Part shown: positions 12,268-20,743 of the stretch, in pieces
How the letters are laid out: every line of letters begins with the position of its first letter
Position numbering within the stretch: the first letter of the stretch is position 1
IMG/VR virus record: IMGVR_UViG_3300044712_001107
Span: 1-39,151 of that record
Source: a virus
Strand: one strand, 5' to 3'
Length of the DNA: 39,151 bases
Made by a program: the position numbers and the translations under genes
The notes under the pieces: model-generated
Seen by the model: only the letters and a program-made list of their open reading frames with translations
Databases searched by the model: none
Told to the model about the DNA's origin: nothing

Positions 12268-12974
12268 AATCCACCAAACTAGACTTTCTTACCTTCGCCC
12301 TCTGGCTCGCCTTCATCCTGGCTATGGCCGCCAGTGTCCAGCATCTCGCCTGGACATTCGGCACCGTTGAACGCCCTGGCTTTGAATGGCTGGGCTGGGT
12401 GCCGGCGGTGGCCGTCGATACCGGCCTGGCCGCCCTGGCCTACACCATTCAGGCGCGCAGAAAAACAAAGCGCCCGGTGTTCGTGCTGTGGGGCGGGGTT
12501 GTTTTCTTTGCTGCGATCAGCGCAGGAGCAAACCTGTACCATGCGCTGAGCGTTGAGAACGTCGCAGTAGCAACCGATGCCGTTGTTTGGATCAAAGCCG
12601 TGGTGCTGAGTGCGACGCTGCCGGCGATGTACGTTTTCATCGGCGAGATTATCAGCGGCGATGAAGCACAGGTCATCGCCGCTGCCGAACGTGAGGAGCA
12701 ACGCGTCCGAGCAAAAGAGGAGCGCAGCCAGCGCCTGGCCGAGCAACAAGCAGCAAACGAGCAACGGCGCCTGGAGATCGAGCAACACAAGCTGTTGCTG
12801 CCGGTTGTGATCGAGCAACCCGAAGCGCCTGGCGTTTTCTGCGAGCGATGCTCGACCCTGTTCAAGAACAGGCAGGCCTATGCTGCCCATGGGTGCAACA
12901 AGATCAAGAGCAACGGCAACGGCCGTTCAGATTCGCTTGACGCACCGGTGAAGATCACTACACTTAAGGAGTAA
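12264..12974 (+). CDS. Four-TM membrane protein with coiled coil and C-terminal zinc finger (236 aa)
   Basis: Hydrophobic segments lie at about residues 8-27, 43-62, 73-95 and 107-127. The pattern WVPAVAVDTGLAALAY and SAGANLYHAL resembles DUF2637 membrane proteins known from actinobacterial plasmid-transfer loci. A charged coiled coil (EEQRVRAKEERSQRLAEQQ) extends to about residue 185. A finger, CERCSTLFKNRQAYAAHGC, follows at about 198-216. A membrane anchor joined to a DNA-type zinc finger suggests tethering DNA or a partner at the membrane. The family resemblance is from memory. Confidence 0.6.
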   Translation: MKSTKLDFLTFALWLAFILAMAASVQHLAWTFGTVERPGFEWLGWVPAVAVDTGLAALAYTIQARRKTKRPVFVLWGGVVFFAAISAGANLYHALSVENVAVATDAVVWIKAVVLSATLPAMYVFIGEIISGDEAQVIAAAEREEQRVRAKEERSQRLAEQQAANEQRRLEIEQHKLLLPVVIEQPEAPGVFCERCSTLFKNRQAYAAHGCNKIKSNGNGRSDSLDAPVKITTLKE

Positions 12975-12976
12975 CC

Positions 12977-13162
12977 GTGTCCGACAATCCGCACTCAAAA
13001 TTAGGTAGCACAAAAAGTGGGGGAGGGGGCCAGATCTGCCAGTTCTGCGTACACTTCAAAGAACTCAAGCCCCGGCCCGGCCAGCTCTACCACTACGGCT
13101 TCTGCAAATTCATCGGCGCTGGGGTCAACCATGGAAAACGTTATGGATCACGTAAGCATTAA
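12977..13162 (+). CDS. Small cysteine-rich protein (61 aa, GTG start)
   Basis: GTG at 12977 follows TAAGGAGTAACC, a good ribosome-binding site. The protein has a glycine run then CQFCVHFKELKPR and FCKFIGAG, a CxxC...C site, and a basic end. Probably a small metal-binding protein. It overlaps the next small gene. Confidence 0.6.
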   Translation: MSDNPHSKLGSTKSGGGGQICQFCVHFKELKPRPGQLYHYGFCKFIGAGVNHGKRYGSRKH

Positions 13163-13235
13163 AATCGAGGCGGAAAGCTGGAGAAAAATGGCTTTGTTTT
13201 TATTCAATCTTTGGGTTGGAACTAAAATTCCATGA
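13131..13235 (+). CDS. Possible 34-aa protein
   Basis: ATG at 13131 lies inside the end of the preceding gene and reads MENVMDHVSIKIEAESWRKM, then a hydrophobic FLFNLWVG. It may be a short amphipathic peptide. There is no clear ribosome-binding site, only a CATGG context. Kept as a weak call. Confidence 0.35.
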   Translation: MENVMDHVSIKIEAESWRKMALFLFNLWVGTKIP

Positions 13236-13307
13236 TTAGCATAATAATATTTATCAAAACCATGAAAACACTTTCACCCACCCTACCGAACGGAAAAGGA
13301 GAATAGA

Positions 13308-13625
13308 ATGGATCTGATGGGATATGTAATCCTCTGGCTGATCTGCGGTTTCATCGCAGGCGCAATCTACAATAACAAAGGCCGCAGCGCGTTGACCGGC
13401 TTCCTGGCCGGCGTCTTGCTGGGCCCGTTGGGCGTGATCCTCGCCCTGGTATCCGGCAACGATAAGAAAGGCCTGGCCAGGCGTGAAGCCGAAGAGGTCG
13501 AGAAACAGGTCGAAGCCGGCGAGCTGAAGAAGTGCCCATACTGCGCAGAGCTGGTCAAGGCGGAGGCCATCGTGTGCAAGCACTGCGGCCGCGACCTGGC
13601 CCCCTCCCCCACCGCGCAGGAGTAG
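13308..13625 (+). CDS. Two-TM glycine-rich protein with zinc ribbon (105 aa)
   Basis: A GGAGA site lies before the ATG. Residues 4-20 (MGYVILWLICGFIAGAI) and 28-50 (ALTGFLAGVLLGPLGVILAL) form two glycine-zipper-like helices. A charged linker follows, and then a classical zinc ribbon KCPYCAELVKAEAIVCKHCG. This architecture is frequent in bacteria and phages, with unknown function. A membrane stress or exclusion role is possible. Last gene before the convergent terminator. Confidence 0.8.
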   Translation: MDLMGYVILWLICGFIAGAIYNNKGRSALTGFLAGVLLGPLGVILALVSGNDKKGLARREAEEVEKQVEAGELKKCPYCAELVKAEAIVCKHCGRDLAPSPTAQE

Positions 13626-13644
13626 GTTCGTTTGCCTTAAATCT

Positions 13645-13675
13645 AAAGGGGAGTCCGGCATGGACTCCCCTTTTT
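13645..13675 (+). terminator. Convergent intrinsic terminator
   Basis: A 12-bp perfect stem, AAAGGGGAGTCC (13645-13656) with GGACTCCCCTTT (13662-13673), has a five-base loop and continues into TTTTT on the plus strand. It separates the rightward operon from the end of the leftward late operon. In the minus direction only TTT follows, so it works best for rightward transcripts. Confidence 0.9.
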
Positions 13676-13700
13676 ACTATCCTGCACGCCGCCGTACAGG

Positions 13701-14657
13701 TTATGCCTGTCTCACATCATCCTCATCCCACGCCGGCCCATTATACGCCGTGCCCACAGGCGCCACCACATCGGCCGCGCGGATGTCCTGGGTAAAGTTC
13801 ATCAGCAGCCGGCCGTCGTGGGCCCCTGTGAGTCCGTCACCGGCCCTGTATTCGAGTTTTGCCCAGATTGCCCCGATGGGTTTCGGCACTCCGCCGCGGC
13901 TGACTTCCCAGCCGCCCGTGCCGTCTGCGTAGCCCTGCTTGTAACCTGGCGTGCGCAGGTAGTAAACGACATCAAAGAACTGCCGACCCTGCAGGGTCAG
14001 GCGCTCGCGGGCAATCGGAACGATGTAGGAATTGTGGCTGTGCCCGTTCACCACGATATCCGCATCCGGCAGGTAAACCGCCTGGCGGTTGGTCTGGATC
14101 ACCCCGCGCGTGACCGGAGCTTCGCCGCCTGAGCCGTGGAAATATTTGATCTTGATCGAACGCTTGGCAGAGTCCTGGCTCTGCTTCAGCAGCACGTTCA
14201 CCCATCCGCCGTAGCCGCCGTGCACCACCGGGGAGCCGGCGGCGCGCAGGTTGGATACCAGGCGGTCCGCCAAATTGGTATTTGCGTTTTTGAGCACGGA
14301 TAGTTCGTGGTTCCCGTCCGCAATAATGGAGAGCTGCTTGCGGTACTCTACCAGGTAATCGGTGGCGTCGCTGACCACGAAATCGTAGTAATCTTCCCGG
14401 CGGTACTCCGGCCTGAGCTCATCCATGCTGCGCCGCGGGTCGAACCTGCCCTGCATGGCGTCGAAGAAGTCTCCGAAAATCATCACCCAGGCGCGCCGGC
14501 GTTTGGCCTCCTGCAGGTGCTCGCGCAGCAGATCCCGGTTGCACTGCACCGAGTCAAAGTGCACGTCCGACATAAACAGAATTTCCTGGCACCATCCCGA
14601 TGTCAGGCCGTCCACCCGGAAGGTTGTCACGGCCCCGAGCTGCGTTGGTGAGTTCAT
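13701..14657 (-). CDS. Calcineurin-like metallophosphoesterase (318 aa)
   Basis: The five classical metal-binding motifs are visible: MSDVHFDS (Asp-x-His, residue ~30), FGDFFDA (Gly-Asp), ADGNHELS (Gly-Asn-His-Glu), a later histidine in KYFHGSGG, and NGHSHNSY (Gly-His-x-His). The fold hydrolyses phosphoesters, with substrates from DNA ends to nucleotides. It is the last gene of the late operon, seven bases after the lysin, so it is made late. End processing or host nucleic-acid degradation is possible, but the substrate is unknown. Confidence 0.85.
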   Translation of the reverse strand: MNSPTQLGAVTTFRVDGLTSGWCQEILFMSDVHFDSVQCNRDLLREHLQEAKRRRAWVMIFGDFFDAMQGRFDPRRSMDELRPEYRREDYYDFVVSDATDYLVEYRKQLSIIADGNHELSVLKNANTNLADRLVSNLRAAGSPVVHGGYGGWVNVLLKQSQDSAKRSIKIKYFHGSGGEAPVTRGVIQTNRQAVYLPDADIVVNGHSHNSYIVPIARERLTLQGRQFFDVVYYLRTPGYKQGYADGTGGWEVSRGGVPKPIGAIWAKLEYRAGDGLTGAHDGRLLMNFTQDIRAADVVAPVGTAYNGPAWDEDDVRQA

Positions 14658-14664
14658 GGTTTCC

Positions 14665-16530
14665 TTATTTAAAGATCGTGTCGAACCTGGCCCTTAGTTC
14701 CATGATTGCTAACATTACCTCATCCAGCGTGGCGCCGGCGGCCGGCGGAGTGACCACCACGGGCGGAGGTGTGACCACCACCGGCGGTGGCTCAACTGGG
14801 GGCGGCGTGACGACCACTGCGCTCGTCTTCAGGAATTCCTGCAGCTTTGTCGCCGTATCGCACCACAGGCTGAGGTTGACCGCCGAAGGAGCGCCGGCCG
14901 CATCCACCATCTTGCTCATGCGCTGGTTGCCGGCGGAGAACTCCAGCATCACGACCCGCTCATCGTACAGGTAGGGCAGGATGCTCCACTTGAACGTGTC
15001 ACCTGGTGCGTACTGGTAAATACTCCACAGGTCATCGAAGACGTTGGTGGAGCTGAGCGTTTCCTCGGTAATCGCCATCCACATCCAGGAGGCGCGTGAA
15101 TTCAGGCCGGTTTCGACTTCGCCGTTGTAGTTGGCTGCCAGCCATTCCTTGGATGTCTTGTAAATGATCGGCACGGTGGGGATGGCGCCGGCCTGCATCA
15201 GCACGCGCAGTTTGTCCACCACGTAGCCCAGCACGTAAGCCTGCCAGGTGGAAGCCAGGTCAGCGCCTTTGAACGTCTTGGTCGAGGTCTGCTCGATAAT
15301 CAGGGCTTTGATTTCCCGAAACTTGATCGTACCCGCCCGCACTTTGTCCCAGCACTGCGCGGTCTGGGTTACCCAATCACCCGCGCCAATTGCCCAGGCG
15401 CCCATCAGGCCGGGCAGGGCGATGTTCTGCCAGACGCTGTGGCCGTCCAGTTCGGGTTTGGATTTCATCTCATCCATGAACAGGGCGGCGTCAATGATGA
15501 ACTTGCCAATCACCGGCACGCCGGCGGCCGCGGCCTGGTCGAACCTGCCCGCAAAGGTGCCCTCTGTTGCGCAGATGCGGTGGCTGCCGGTCCAGAATGA
15601 CATGCTTGCCATCTGCAGGATCAGCGCATCCACCCCCCACTGATCCAGGGGGATAGTCGATTTCTGCGTGGGCAGCATTTCCATAACCCAGGCGCGCTGG
15701 TTCGTGGGGGTGAGCTTGTTGTAAATTTGTGCCATAGGTGAGGTTTCCTTTTTGCCGATCCAATCCAGCATCTCGTCCAGCGTTCCGTTAAAGATATTCC
15801 AGTCCAGCTGCCCGCCGTAGGTGGAGCCGACCGGCAGCATCATGCGGCTGGAATACTGCCAGATGCGCCAGGTAGACCAGGCTTCCATGTTGCTGGGTTG
15901 CCAGTCTGCGATGTTGATCACTTCCCACAGATCCTTGCGGGTGAAATACTTGTCCACGTTGTGGCGGGTCATGCCCGCGCGCACGTACACCCAGCTGGGC
16001 GCGTGGTAGACGTCCAGGCCGTAGTCCGGCCAGCTGGCCACCCAGCCCCCATTGAAGGCCGGCAGCCAGGCGTTCATCGCCGGGGAAAAGGATGTGGGGA
16101 AGTTCTGCCTGGAATAAACGATCACCCGCTTGTCAGGGTGCCGGTCGCGCAGGCCTTCGCACAGCAGGCGCGCCGTTTCGCTGATCTGTGCGGGCGGGAG
16201 CTTATTGCCGTTACCGTCGTCCCACTGCTCGATATCCACGGCGATAAAATCGGGCTGCTCTCGGGTGATGGCCTGGCTGTACAGCTCTACCAGGAAGCTC
16301 GGGCTGGCCGTGGGGTCATGCCAGTAGTAGCAGCCGACTATCGGCACCCCGGCAGCTCTAGCAGCCTGTATATTCTTGACTGTGGAGTAATTGCCGTAGT
16401 CGCTGATCTGTTCCTGTGCGCCCTTGAACACGGCAAAGGAAACCCCGACCTCACGGACCAGCTCCGACCAGGGCAGCATGACTTCGCCCCGGTAATCCAG
16501 GTAACTGCCCCAATCGATGCCGATGATCAT
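14665..16530 (-). CDS. GH25-like lysozyme with two tandem barrels (621 aa)
   Basis: The N-terminus has the GH25 pattern: GIDWGSYLDY, then VSFAVFKGAQEQ, AARAAGVPIVGCYYW, FIAVDIEQWDD with the catalytic Asp/Glu pair, and WRIWQYSS, over residues about 1-250. Residues 280-560 repeat the same order (AAAAGVPVIGKFI, ALIIEQTSTK, WSIYQYAPGD) but lack the Asp of the acidic pair. A Pro/Val/Thr linker and a short helix end the protein. The enzyme should cut peptidoglycan, either as endolysin or as a tail-tip lysin. It lies after the fibre genes and far from the holins. Confidence 0.75.
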   Translation of the reverse strand: MIIGIDWGSYLDYRGEVMLPWSELVREVGVSFAVFKGAQEQISDYGNYSTVKNIQAARAAGVPIVGCYYWHDPTASPSFLVELYSQAITREQPDFIAVDIEQWDDGNGNKLPPAQISETARLLCEGLRDRHPDKRVIVYSRQNFPTSFSPAMNAWLPAFNGGWVASWPDYGLDVYHAPSWVYVRAGMTRHNVDKYFTRKDLWEVINIADWQPSNMEAWSTWRIWQYSSRMMLPVGSTYGGQLDWNIFNGTLDEMLDWIGKKETSPMAQIYNKLTPTNQRAWVMEMLPTQKSTIPLDQWGVDALILQMASMSFWTGSHRICATEGTFAGRFDQAAAAGVPVIGKFIIDAALFMDEMKSKPELDGHSVWQNIALPGLMGAWAIGAGDWVTQTAQCWDKVRAGTIKFREIKALIIEQTSTKTFKGADLASTWQAYVLGYVVDKLRVLMQAGAIPTVPIIYKTSKEWLAANYNGEVETGLNSRASWMWMAITEETLSSTNVFDDLWSIYQYAPGDTFKWSILPYLYDERVVMLEFSAGNQRMSKMVDAAGAPSAVNLSLWCDTATKLQEFLKTSAVVVTPPPVEPPPVVVTPPPVVVTPPAAGATLDEVMLAIMELRARFDTIFK

Positions 16531-16539
16531 TGAATGCTC

Positions 16540-17229
16540 CTATATTTCATAAGACAGCAACATGGTAACAATGCGCTTTCCTCCAGATGTGCTAAGCGCG
16601 GCAAGTGTTCCGTCTTTATACATAGTAATGGTCGTGGTATTTATCCCGATAATTCCTTGACACGGAGCGACCTGCAAAGCAGTTGCATCAATCACTAATC
16701 CGAATCCGATCCACTGCCCGTTAGCCGTATTGGCCGATGCCACTGGCGCCGTGTAAGTGGTGGTCCCAGTCGTAGCTGTGCCGTTTGTCCCTTCTCTGAT
16801 GATCGCCGTCACCATGCGTCCGATAATGTTGAAACGGTACATCGTATTCGTTGGATTTGCAGAATATCCTGTTATAGAAGGCGTCCAATTGAACCACTGC
16901 GGAAACCCCACCGGGTTGGCATCCCGCGAATAGAACGGTGTCACGATTGCCGCATTGGCGACGGCATAATCAGACCCGGCCGTTACCGTCACCGTAGTGT
17001 TGGGCGCGCTGTAGCTTGCCCCTACCACGTAGAAATATTTGAGGGTGGTTTGGGTAAACTTGAACTTTAGCCCCACGGTAAAGAAATCTGTCCAGTTTCC
17101 TACCGCCGTGAATGTGTTTGCGCTGGCATAGGTCAGGGTAAAGGAAATCGGTATCCAGCCGGTGCCGCCGTCTGTTTCCATCGCCTCCATGCGGGCAAGG
17201 CGGTGCTGCAGGTTATCTATCTCGTTCAT
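16540..17229 (-). CDS. Tail fibre / tip protein (229 aa)
   Basis: A short helical start (MNEIDNLQHRLARMEAME) that could trimerise is followed by a beta-rich body full of Thr, Asn and Gly (TTVTVTAGSDY, TNGTATTGTTTYTAPVAS), typical of receptor-binding or fibre tips. The ATG overlaps the stop of the Gp37-like protein (ATGA type), so it belongs to the tail-tip set. Host receptor unknown. Confidence 0.65.
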   Translation of the reverse strand: MNEIDNLQHRLARMEAMETDGGTGWIPISFTLTYASANTFTAVGNWTDFFTVGLKFKFTQTTLKYFYVVGASYSAPNTTVTVTAGSDYAVANAAIVTPFYSRDANPVGFPQWFNWTPSITGYSANPTNTMYRFNIIGRMVTAIIREGTNGTATTGTTTYTAPVASANTANGQWIGFGLVIDATALQVAPCQGIIGINTTTITMYKDGTLAALSTSGGKRIVTMLLSYEI

Positions 17230-18326
17230 GCTTCAGCCCTCACCTGGCAGTCTATGGTTTCCCGGCCGTTCTCCACGGTCACATGGATGGCGTTGATGTG
17301 GGCGTCATAACCCTGCCCGCGGTATTCGGCATAGACTACATCTCCGAAATTGTAGTGAACCCCGTACAGGCAGCCGTCGGCGTCGATAATGTTGCCGGTC
17401 AGCACCTTCTTTGCGCGGTAGGTCTGCAGCCCGGCATTAGCCTCGCTTTGGATGGCCGCATCCGTGGCCGTGTTCCTGGCGTCAACCCATTTCTCCCGCA
17501 GGTTGAAAGGCGACAACCCGGCGGCGGTTGAGTTGGTTGCCGACTTCACCACCCGGTCCGCGCCCAATCCCTGCCCGCCGGCATACACGGCGGTGTATTC
17601 CTCGCTGTGGTCTTCGATGAAGGATGGGCTTTCCAGGTTCTTGCGCTCCCGGCTGATCACTACCGTCTGCCCGCTGGCCCGGCCGTGATCCACCCCGCGC
17701 CGGCCGGTGTAGGTGCGGAATTCCAGAGTCGCCGCGCCGGTGTAGACCGTGTCGTAGGCCAGGTAGGTGCCCTGCTGGAAACTCTCCTGCACCAGGTCGG
17801 TCAGCACATCGCTGACGATCCTGCGGGAGAACTCTTTGGTCACGGTGGGCCCCAGCGCCAGATCGGCCTGCACGCTCAGGTAGGCGGCCAGGCTGCGCGT
17901 GGCATCGGTGGCGGATGCGCCCAGATTTTCGCGCACAATGGCCTTGCACAGATCGTCGGCCTTGCCCGTTTTCGCGGCCTGGGTGGTGCCGGCGGCGTAG
18001 GCCACGTGCCGGCTGGCCAGCAGGTAATTGGCGTCCTGCGCTTCCACGCGGAAGATTTCCCGCCCGCTGTTGTCGGTGATGTAGCCGAAGGCGCGCACAA
18101 AGAAAACGCTCTCACCGTCCAGGTACGGCGCATTCGCCCCCACCGTGCGCCAGGGCTCCAGGCGGGTGTCGACCCGAAACAGGCTGGTATCGGTGGAGAC
18201 CGGGTCAAGATCAAGGGTCAGGTATCCGGTCTTGCTCTCAGCGCGCCCGTATTCCAGCCGGACGAACCCATTGATGATCGTCTGCAGGGTGCCGAAAGGA
18301 TCGCGCAGGTAAATTTGTGTCGCCAC
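17226..18326 (-). CDS. Tail-tip protein, ReqiPepy6 Gp37-like (366 aa)
   Basis: Matches the siphovirus Gp37-like family, a baseplate-hub/tail-associated protein: an N-terminal YLRDPFGTLQTIINGFVRLE-like segment, a central VEAQDANYLLASRHVAYAAG, and the C-terminal GDVVYAEYRGQ with DAHINAIHVTVENG. It presumably forms the hub between the distal tail protein and the fibre. Its neighbours are the Dit-like/propeller protein upstream and the fibre downstream. It overlaps the upstream stop by one base. Confidence 0.75.
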   Translation of the reverse strand: MATQIYLRDPFGTLQTIINGFVRLEYGRAESKTGYLTLDLDPVSTDTSLFRVDTRLEPWRTVGANAPYLDGESVFFVRAFGYITDNSGREIFRVEAQDANYLLASRHVAYAAGTTQAAKTGKADDLCKAIVRENLGASATDATRSLAAYLSVQADLALGPTVTKEFSRRIVSDVLTDLVQESFQQGTYLAYDTVYTGAATLEFRTYTGRRGVDHGRASGQTVVISRERKNLESPSFIEDHSEEYTAVYAGGQGLGADRVVKSATNSTAAGLSPFNLREKWVDARNTATDAAIQSEANAGLQTYRAKKVLTGNIIDADGCLYGVHYNFGDVVYAEYRGQGYDAHINAIHVTVENGRETIDCQVRAEA

Positions 18327-20743
18327 TATCTCACCGCCCCATCAATGCTCCAATACTGATCGCGCCAGGTCATTACAATGGCCGTGGCGGCCGTGGTGCT
18401 GCCGTACATGAAGGCTGATACGTTATTCGCGCCGGGCAGCAGCTCCCAGTTGAGGTTGGAGCCGGGGAGAATGGTATTGAGAATGTTGCCGCGGAATGAT
18501 GAAGTGAAGGAAACCCGCTGCGGGTTGAGGTCAAGCACGGCGGTTTCGCCGGCCAGCAGGGTCAGGTTAAAGAAAATCGACTTGCCGGTAGTGTAGTTTT
18601 TGAGCTGGTAAGTCGTGCCGGGCCCGGTGAAGGTAATTTTCGGGTAAGCGGTTGCGCTGCCTATGTTGGGCACGGTGACGGTGGCGCCGTAGGCAGTGCC
18701 AGATGTGCTGTAGCCGATATACAGCGTTCCAGATTTGTCGATAACCGTGGAGTATAGATTTGCAGAGCCAGGGGTATCGACTTCCATCGGCATAAATGAC
18801 GATCCATTCCAGATCACCATTCTGTCAGAGGGGGCTATCCCGCCGATGCTCGTGAACGAACCGCCGACATACAGTAAATTATTGTTAATGTACAGCGCAT
18901 AAACCTGGTCGTTTGCGCCACCGTTCATTCCGCTCCAGGACGTGCCATTCCACTTGGCAATATAGGCCGCTCCTGTCGCTCCGGTAACAGATGTAAATGT
19001 TCCGCCGGCATATAGTGTCCCATCCGGTCCAATCGCAAGCACGTTGACGTTTCCGCCCATGCCAGATCCCAGCGCGGACCAGGCTGCTCCGTTCCATTTC
19101 GCGACGTAATTGACCGTGGTTCCCCCGGCTGTCGTAAAGTTTCCGCCGGCATACAGCGTTCCGTCCGGCGCAATCACGATTGACTTGACCAGGCCGTTCA
19201 TGCCTGTGCCCAGGGCTGACCAGGCGGCGCCATTCCACTTGGCGATATAGTCACCGTCGGCCGACCCCAGATCCGTGAACTGACCGCCGGCATACACGGC
19301 CCCATCGTTGCCCACTGCGATCGCATAAACCGTATTGTTCGCTCCGGTCCCCATCGGATACCATGAGCCGCCGTACCATCTGGCAATTTTGACTGTATTT
19401 GCGACGCCGCTCGCAAGGGTAAACAGACCGCCTGCATATAGCGACCCGTCAGGGCCGGCGGCCAACGTCATAACGCCGCCACCGCTCATGCCAGTTCCCA
19501 GCGGAGACCAGGCCGATCCATCCCATTTGGCGATATAGACAGTATTGGCCACGCCCCCGGCCAGGGTGAAGATCCCGCCGGCATAAAGATATCCGTCCAC
19601 GCCGGCGGTCATTGCAAACACCGCCTCATTCATCCCGGTGCCCATCGCAGCCCATGCCCCTGATGAATTGCGGCTGATGATGTAATTCGCATTCGCCACG
19701 CTGGTCTGATACCCCAGCGCCGCGCCTTTCTCGCCTTCCTGCTGAATATAGGGCAGGTACATACGGAAATTGAGCGGCACTTTCTCATTGTAGGAATTCG
19801 CCTGGCCGTCCATCTCCAGGCCGCCCTCGTAGACCGCCTGAATGATCTGCGTTTCCGCGCTCTCCAGGCTGCTGCCGTCGAGTTGGTCCACCTGCAGCAG
19901 CAATGGCTGCCGGCTGGTCGTCAGGTCAGGCTTGAGCGCGTTGATCAGCGCGGCCCGCTTGGTTTCGATGGCGGCGTAGTCGCCCGCGCCGGTCATATTG
20001 ACCACGATGGAAAACGGGCGTTCCTGTGTCACCGTGTTCTGGTAGAAAGCTCCCCCCAAAGTGGAGGGCACGGCGATATTGGTCAGCATCGCCATTCCCA
20101 GCCCCGCAATGCCGACGATCCTGGCATAGGTCGAGATTTTCATATACGTTCCTCCGGCGCGCGATTGGCCCGACCGCCAGCTGGTCGAGGCATGGGGTGT
20201 GCCGTTCCATCGGTAGGCCGTCTGGCCTGGCACCAGCCCGATCAAGCTGCCGTCGATATAGGTGGAGACCGCGCCGGTCTCCAGCTGGAAGCCGTCCACA
20301 TAAAACTTGGTCGTGCTGGCCACCGATGAGCGTGTGATGTACAGGCGGAAAGTCGCGCTCGCATCGGCCGTCCAGGTCACCGAGCGGCGCTTCCAGTAGC
20401 CGGTGCCGGTCCAGGTGGTGTTGCTCGATTTCAACGCGCCGCCGGCGTCGCCGATCCACAGGTTGAACGTCTGCCCGGCGACATCCAGGATATCCGCACT
20501 GAATGAATAAGACTGTCCGCTGGTCAGGGCGATGGCATAGTACAGGCCTGAGACCACGCCGGTGGCCGTGGTGATTTCACAGGAAGCCGCGCCGCGGCGC
20601 ATCTGGGTGGTGACGCGGGCAATCGAGACCCCGGCGCCGCTGGCCGTGTAGCCGGTGGCGTCAATCTCAAAGCTCGGATTGGTAACCAGGTTGGTGGCTT
20701 CCTTGGGTACGATGATCGAAACTTCCAGCGTTCGCAGTGTCAT
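18326..20743 (-). CDS. Distal tail protein with carbohydrate-binding and beta-propeller domains (805 aa)
   Basis: Residues 15-170 are a jelly-roll carbohydrate-binding-like module (NLVTNPSFEIDATGY, FYVDGFQLETG). Residues 200-345 resemble the phage distal-tail (Dit) domain. Residues about 355-660 hold six clear propeller blades of about 47 residues each (DGTLYAGG and IAKWNGAAW repeats), with a seventh degenerate one. Residues 665-790 return to a tail-type beta domain (AVLDLNPQRVSF, ILPGSNLNWELLPG). The protein should sit at the tail tip between tape measure and hub, with the propeller and jelly roll contacting the cell surface. It overlaps the tape-measure gene by four bases. Confidence 0.75.
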   Translation of the reverse strand: MTLRTLEVSIIVPKEATNLVTNPSFEIDATGYTASGAGVSIARVTTQMRRGAASCEITTATGVVSGLYYAIALTSGQSYSFSADILDVAGQTFNLWIGDAGGALKSSNTTWTGTGYWKRRSVTWTADASATFRLYITRSSVASTTKFYVDGFQLETGAVSTYIDGSLIGLVPGQTAYRWNGTPHASTSWRSGQSRAGGTYMKISTYARIVGIAGLGMAMLTNIAVPSTLGGAFYQNTVTQERPFSIVVNMTGAGDYAAIETKRAALINALKPDLTTSRQPLLLQVDQLDGSSLESAETQIIQAVYEGGLEMDGQANSYNEKVPLNFRMYLPYIQQEGEKGAALGYQTSVANANYIISRNSSGAWAAMGTGMNEAVFAMTAGVDGYLYAGGIFTLAGGVANTVYIAKWDGSAWSPLGTGMSGGGVMTLAAGPDGSLYAGGLFTLASGVANTVKIARWYGGSWYPMGTGANNTVYAIAVGNDGAVYAGGQFTDLGSADGDYIAKWNGAAWSALGTGMNGLVKSIVIAPDGTLYAGGNFTTAGGTTVNYVAKWNGAAWSALGSGMGGNVNVLAIGPDGTLYAGGTFTSVTGATGAAYIAKWNGTSWSGMNGGANDQVYALYINNNLLYVGGSFTSIGGIAPSDRMVIWNGSSFMPMEVDTPGSANLYSTVIDKSGTLYIGYSTSGTAYGATVTVPNIGSATAYPKITFTGPGTTYQLKNYTTGKSIFFNLTLLAGETAVLDLNPQRVSFTSSFRGNILNTILPGSNLNWELLPGANNVSAFMYGSTTAATAIVMTWRDQYWSIDGAVR

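Noticed and set aside
16540-17229. Diversity-generating retroelement acting on the tail fibre
   Set aside because: No reverse transcriptase and no template repeat were found in the window.
17607-18359. A 250-codon plus-strand frame opposite the Gp37-like gene
   Set aside because: Antisense shadow of a recognised tail protein; low-complexity Gly/Ala/Gln/His composition and no plausible start signal.
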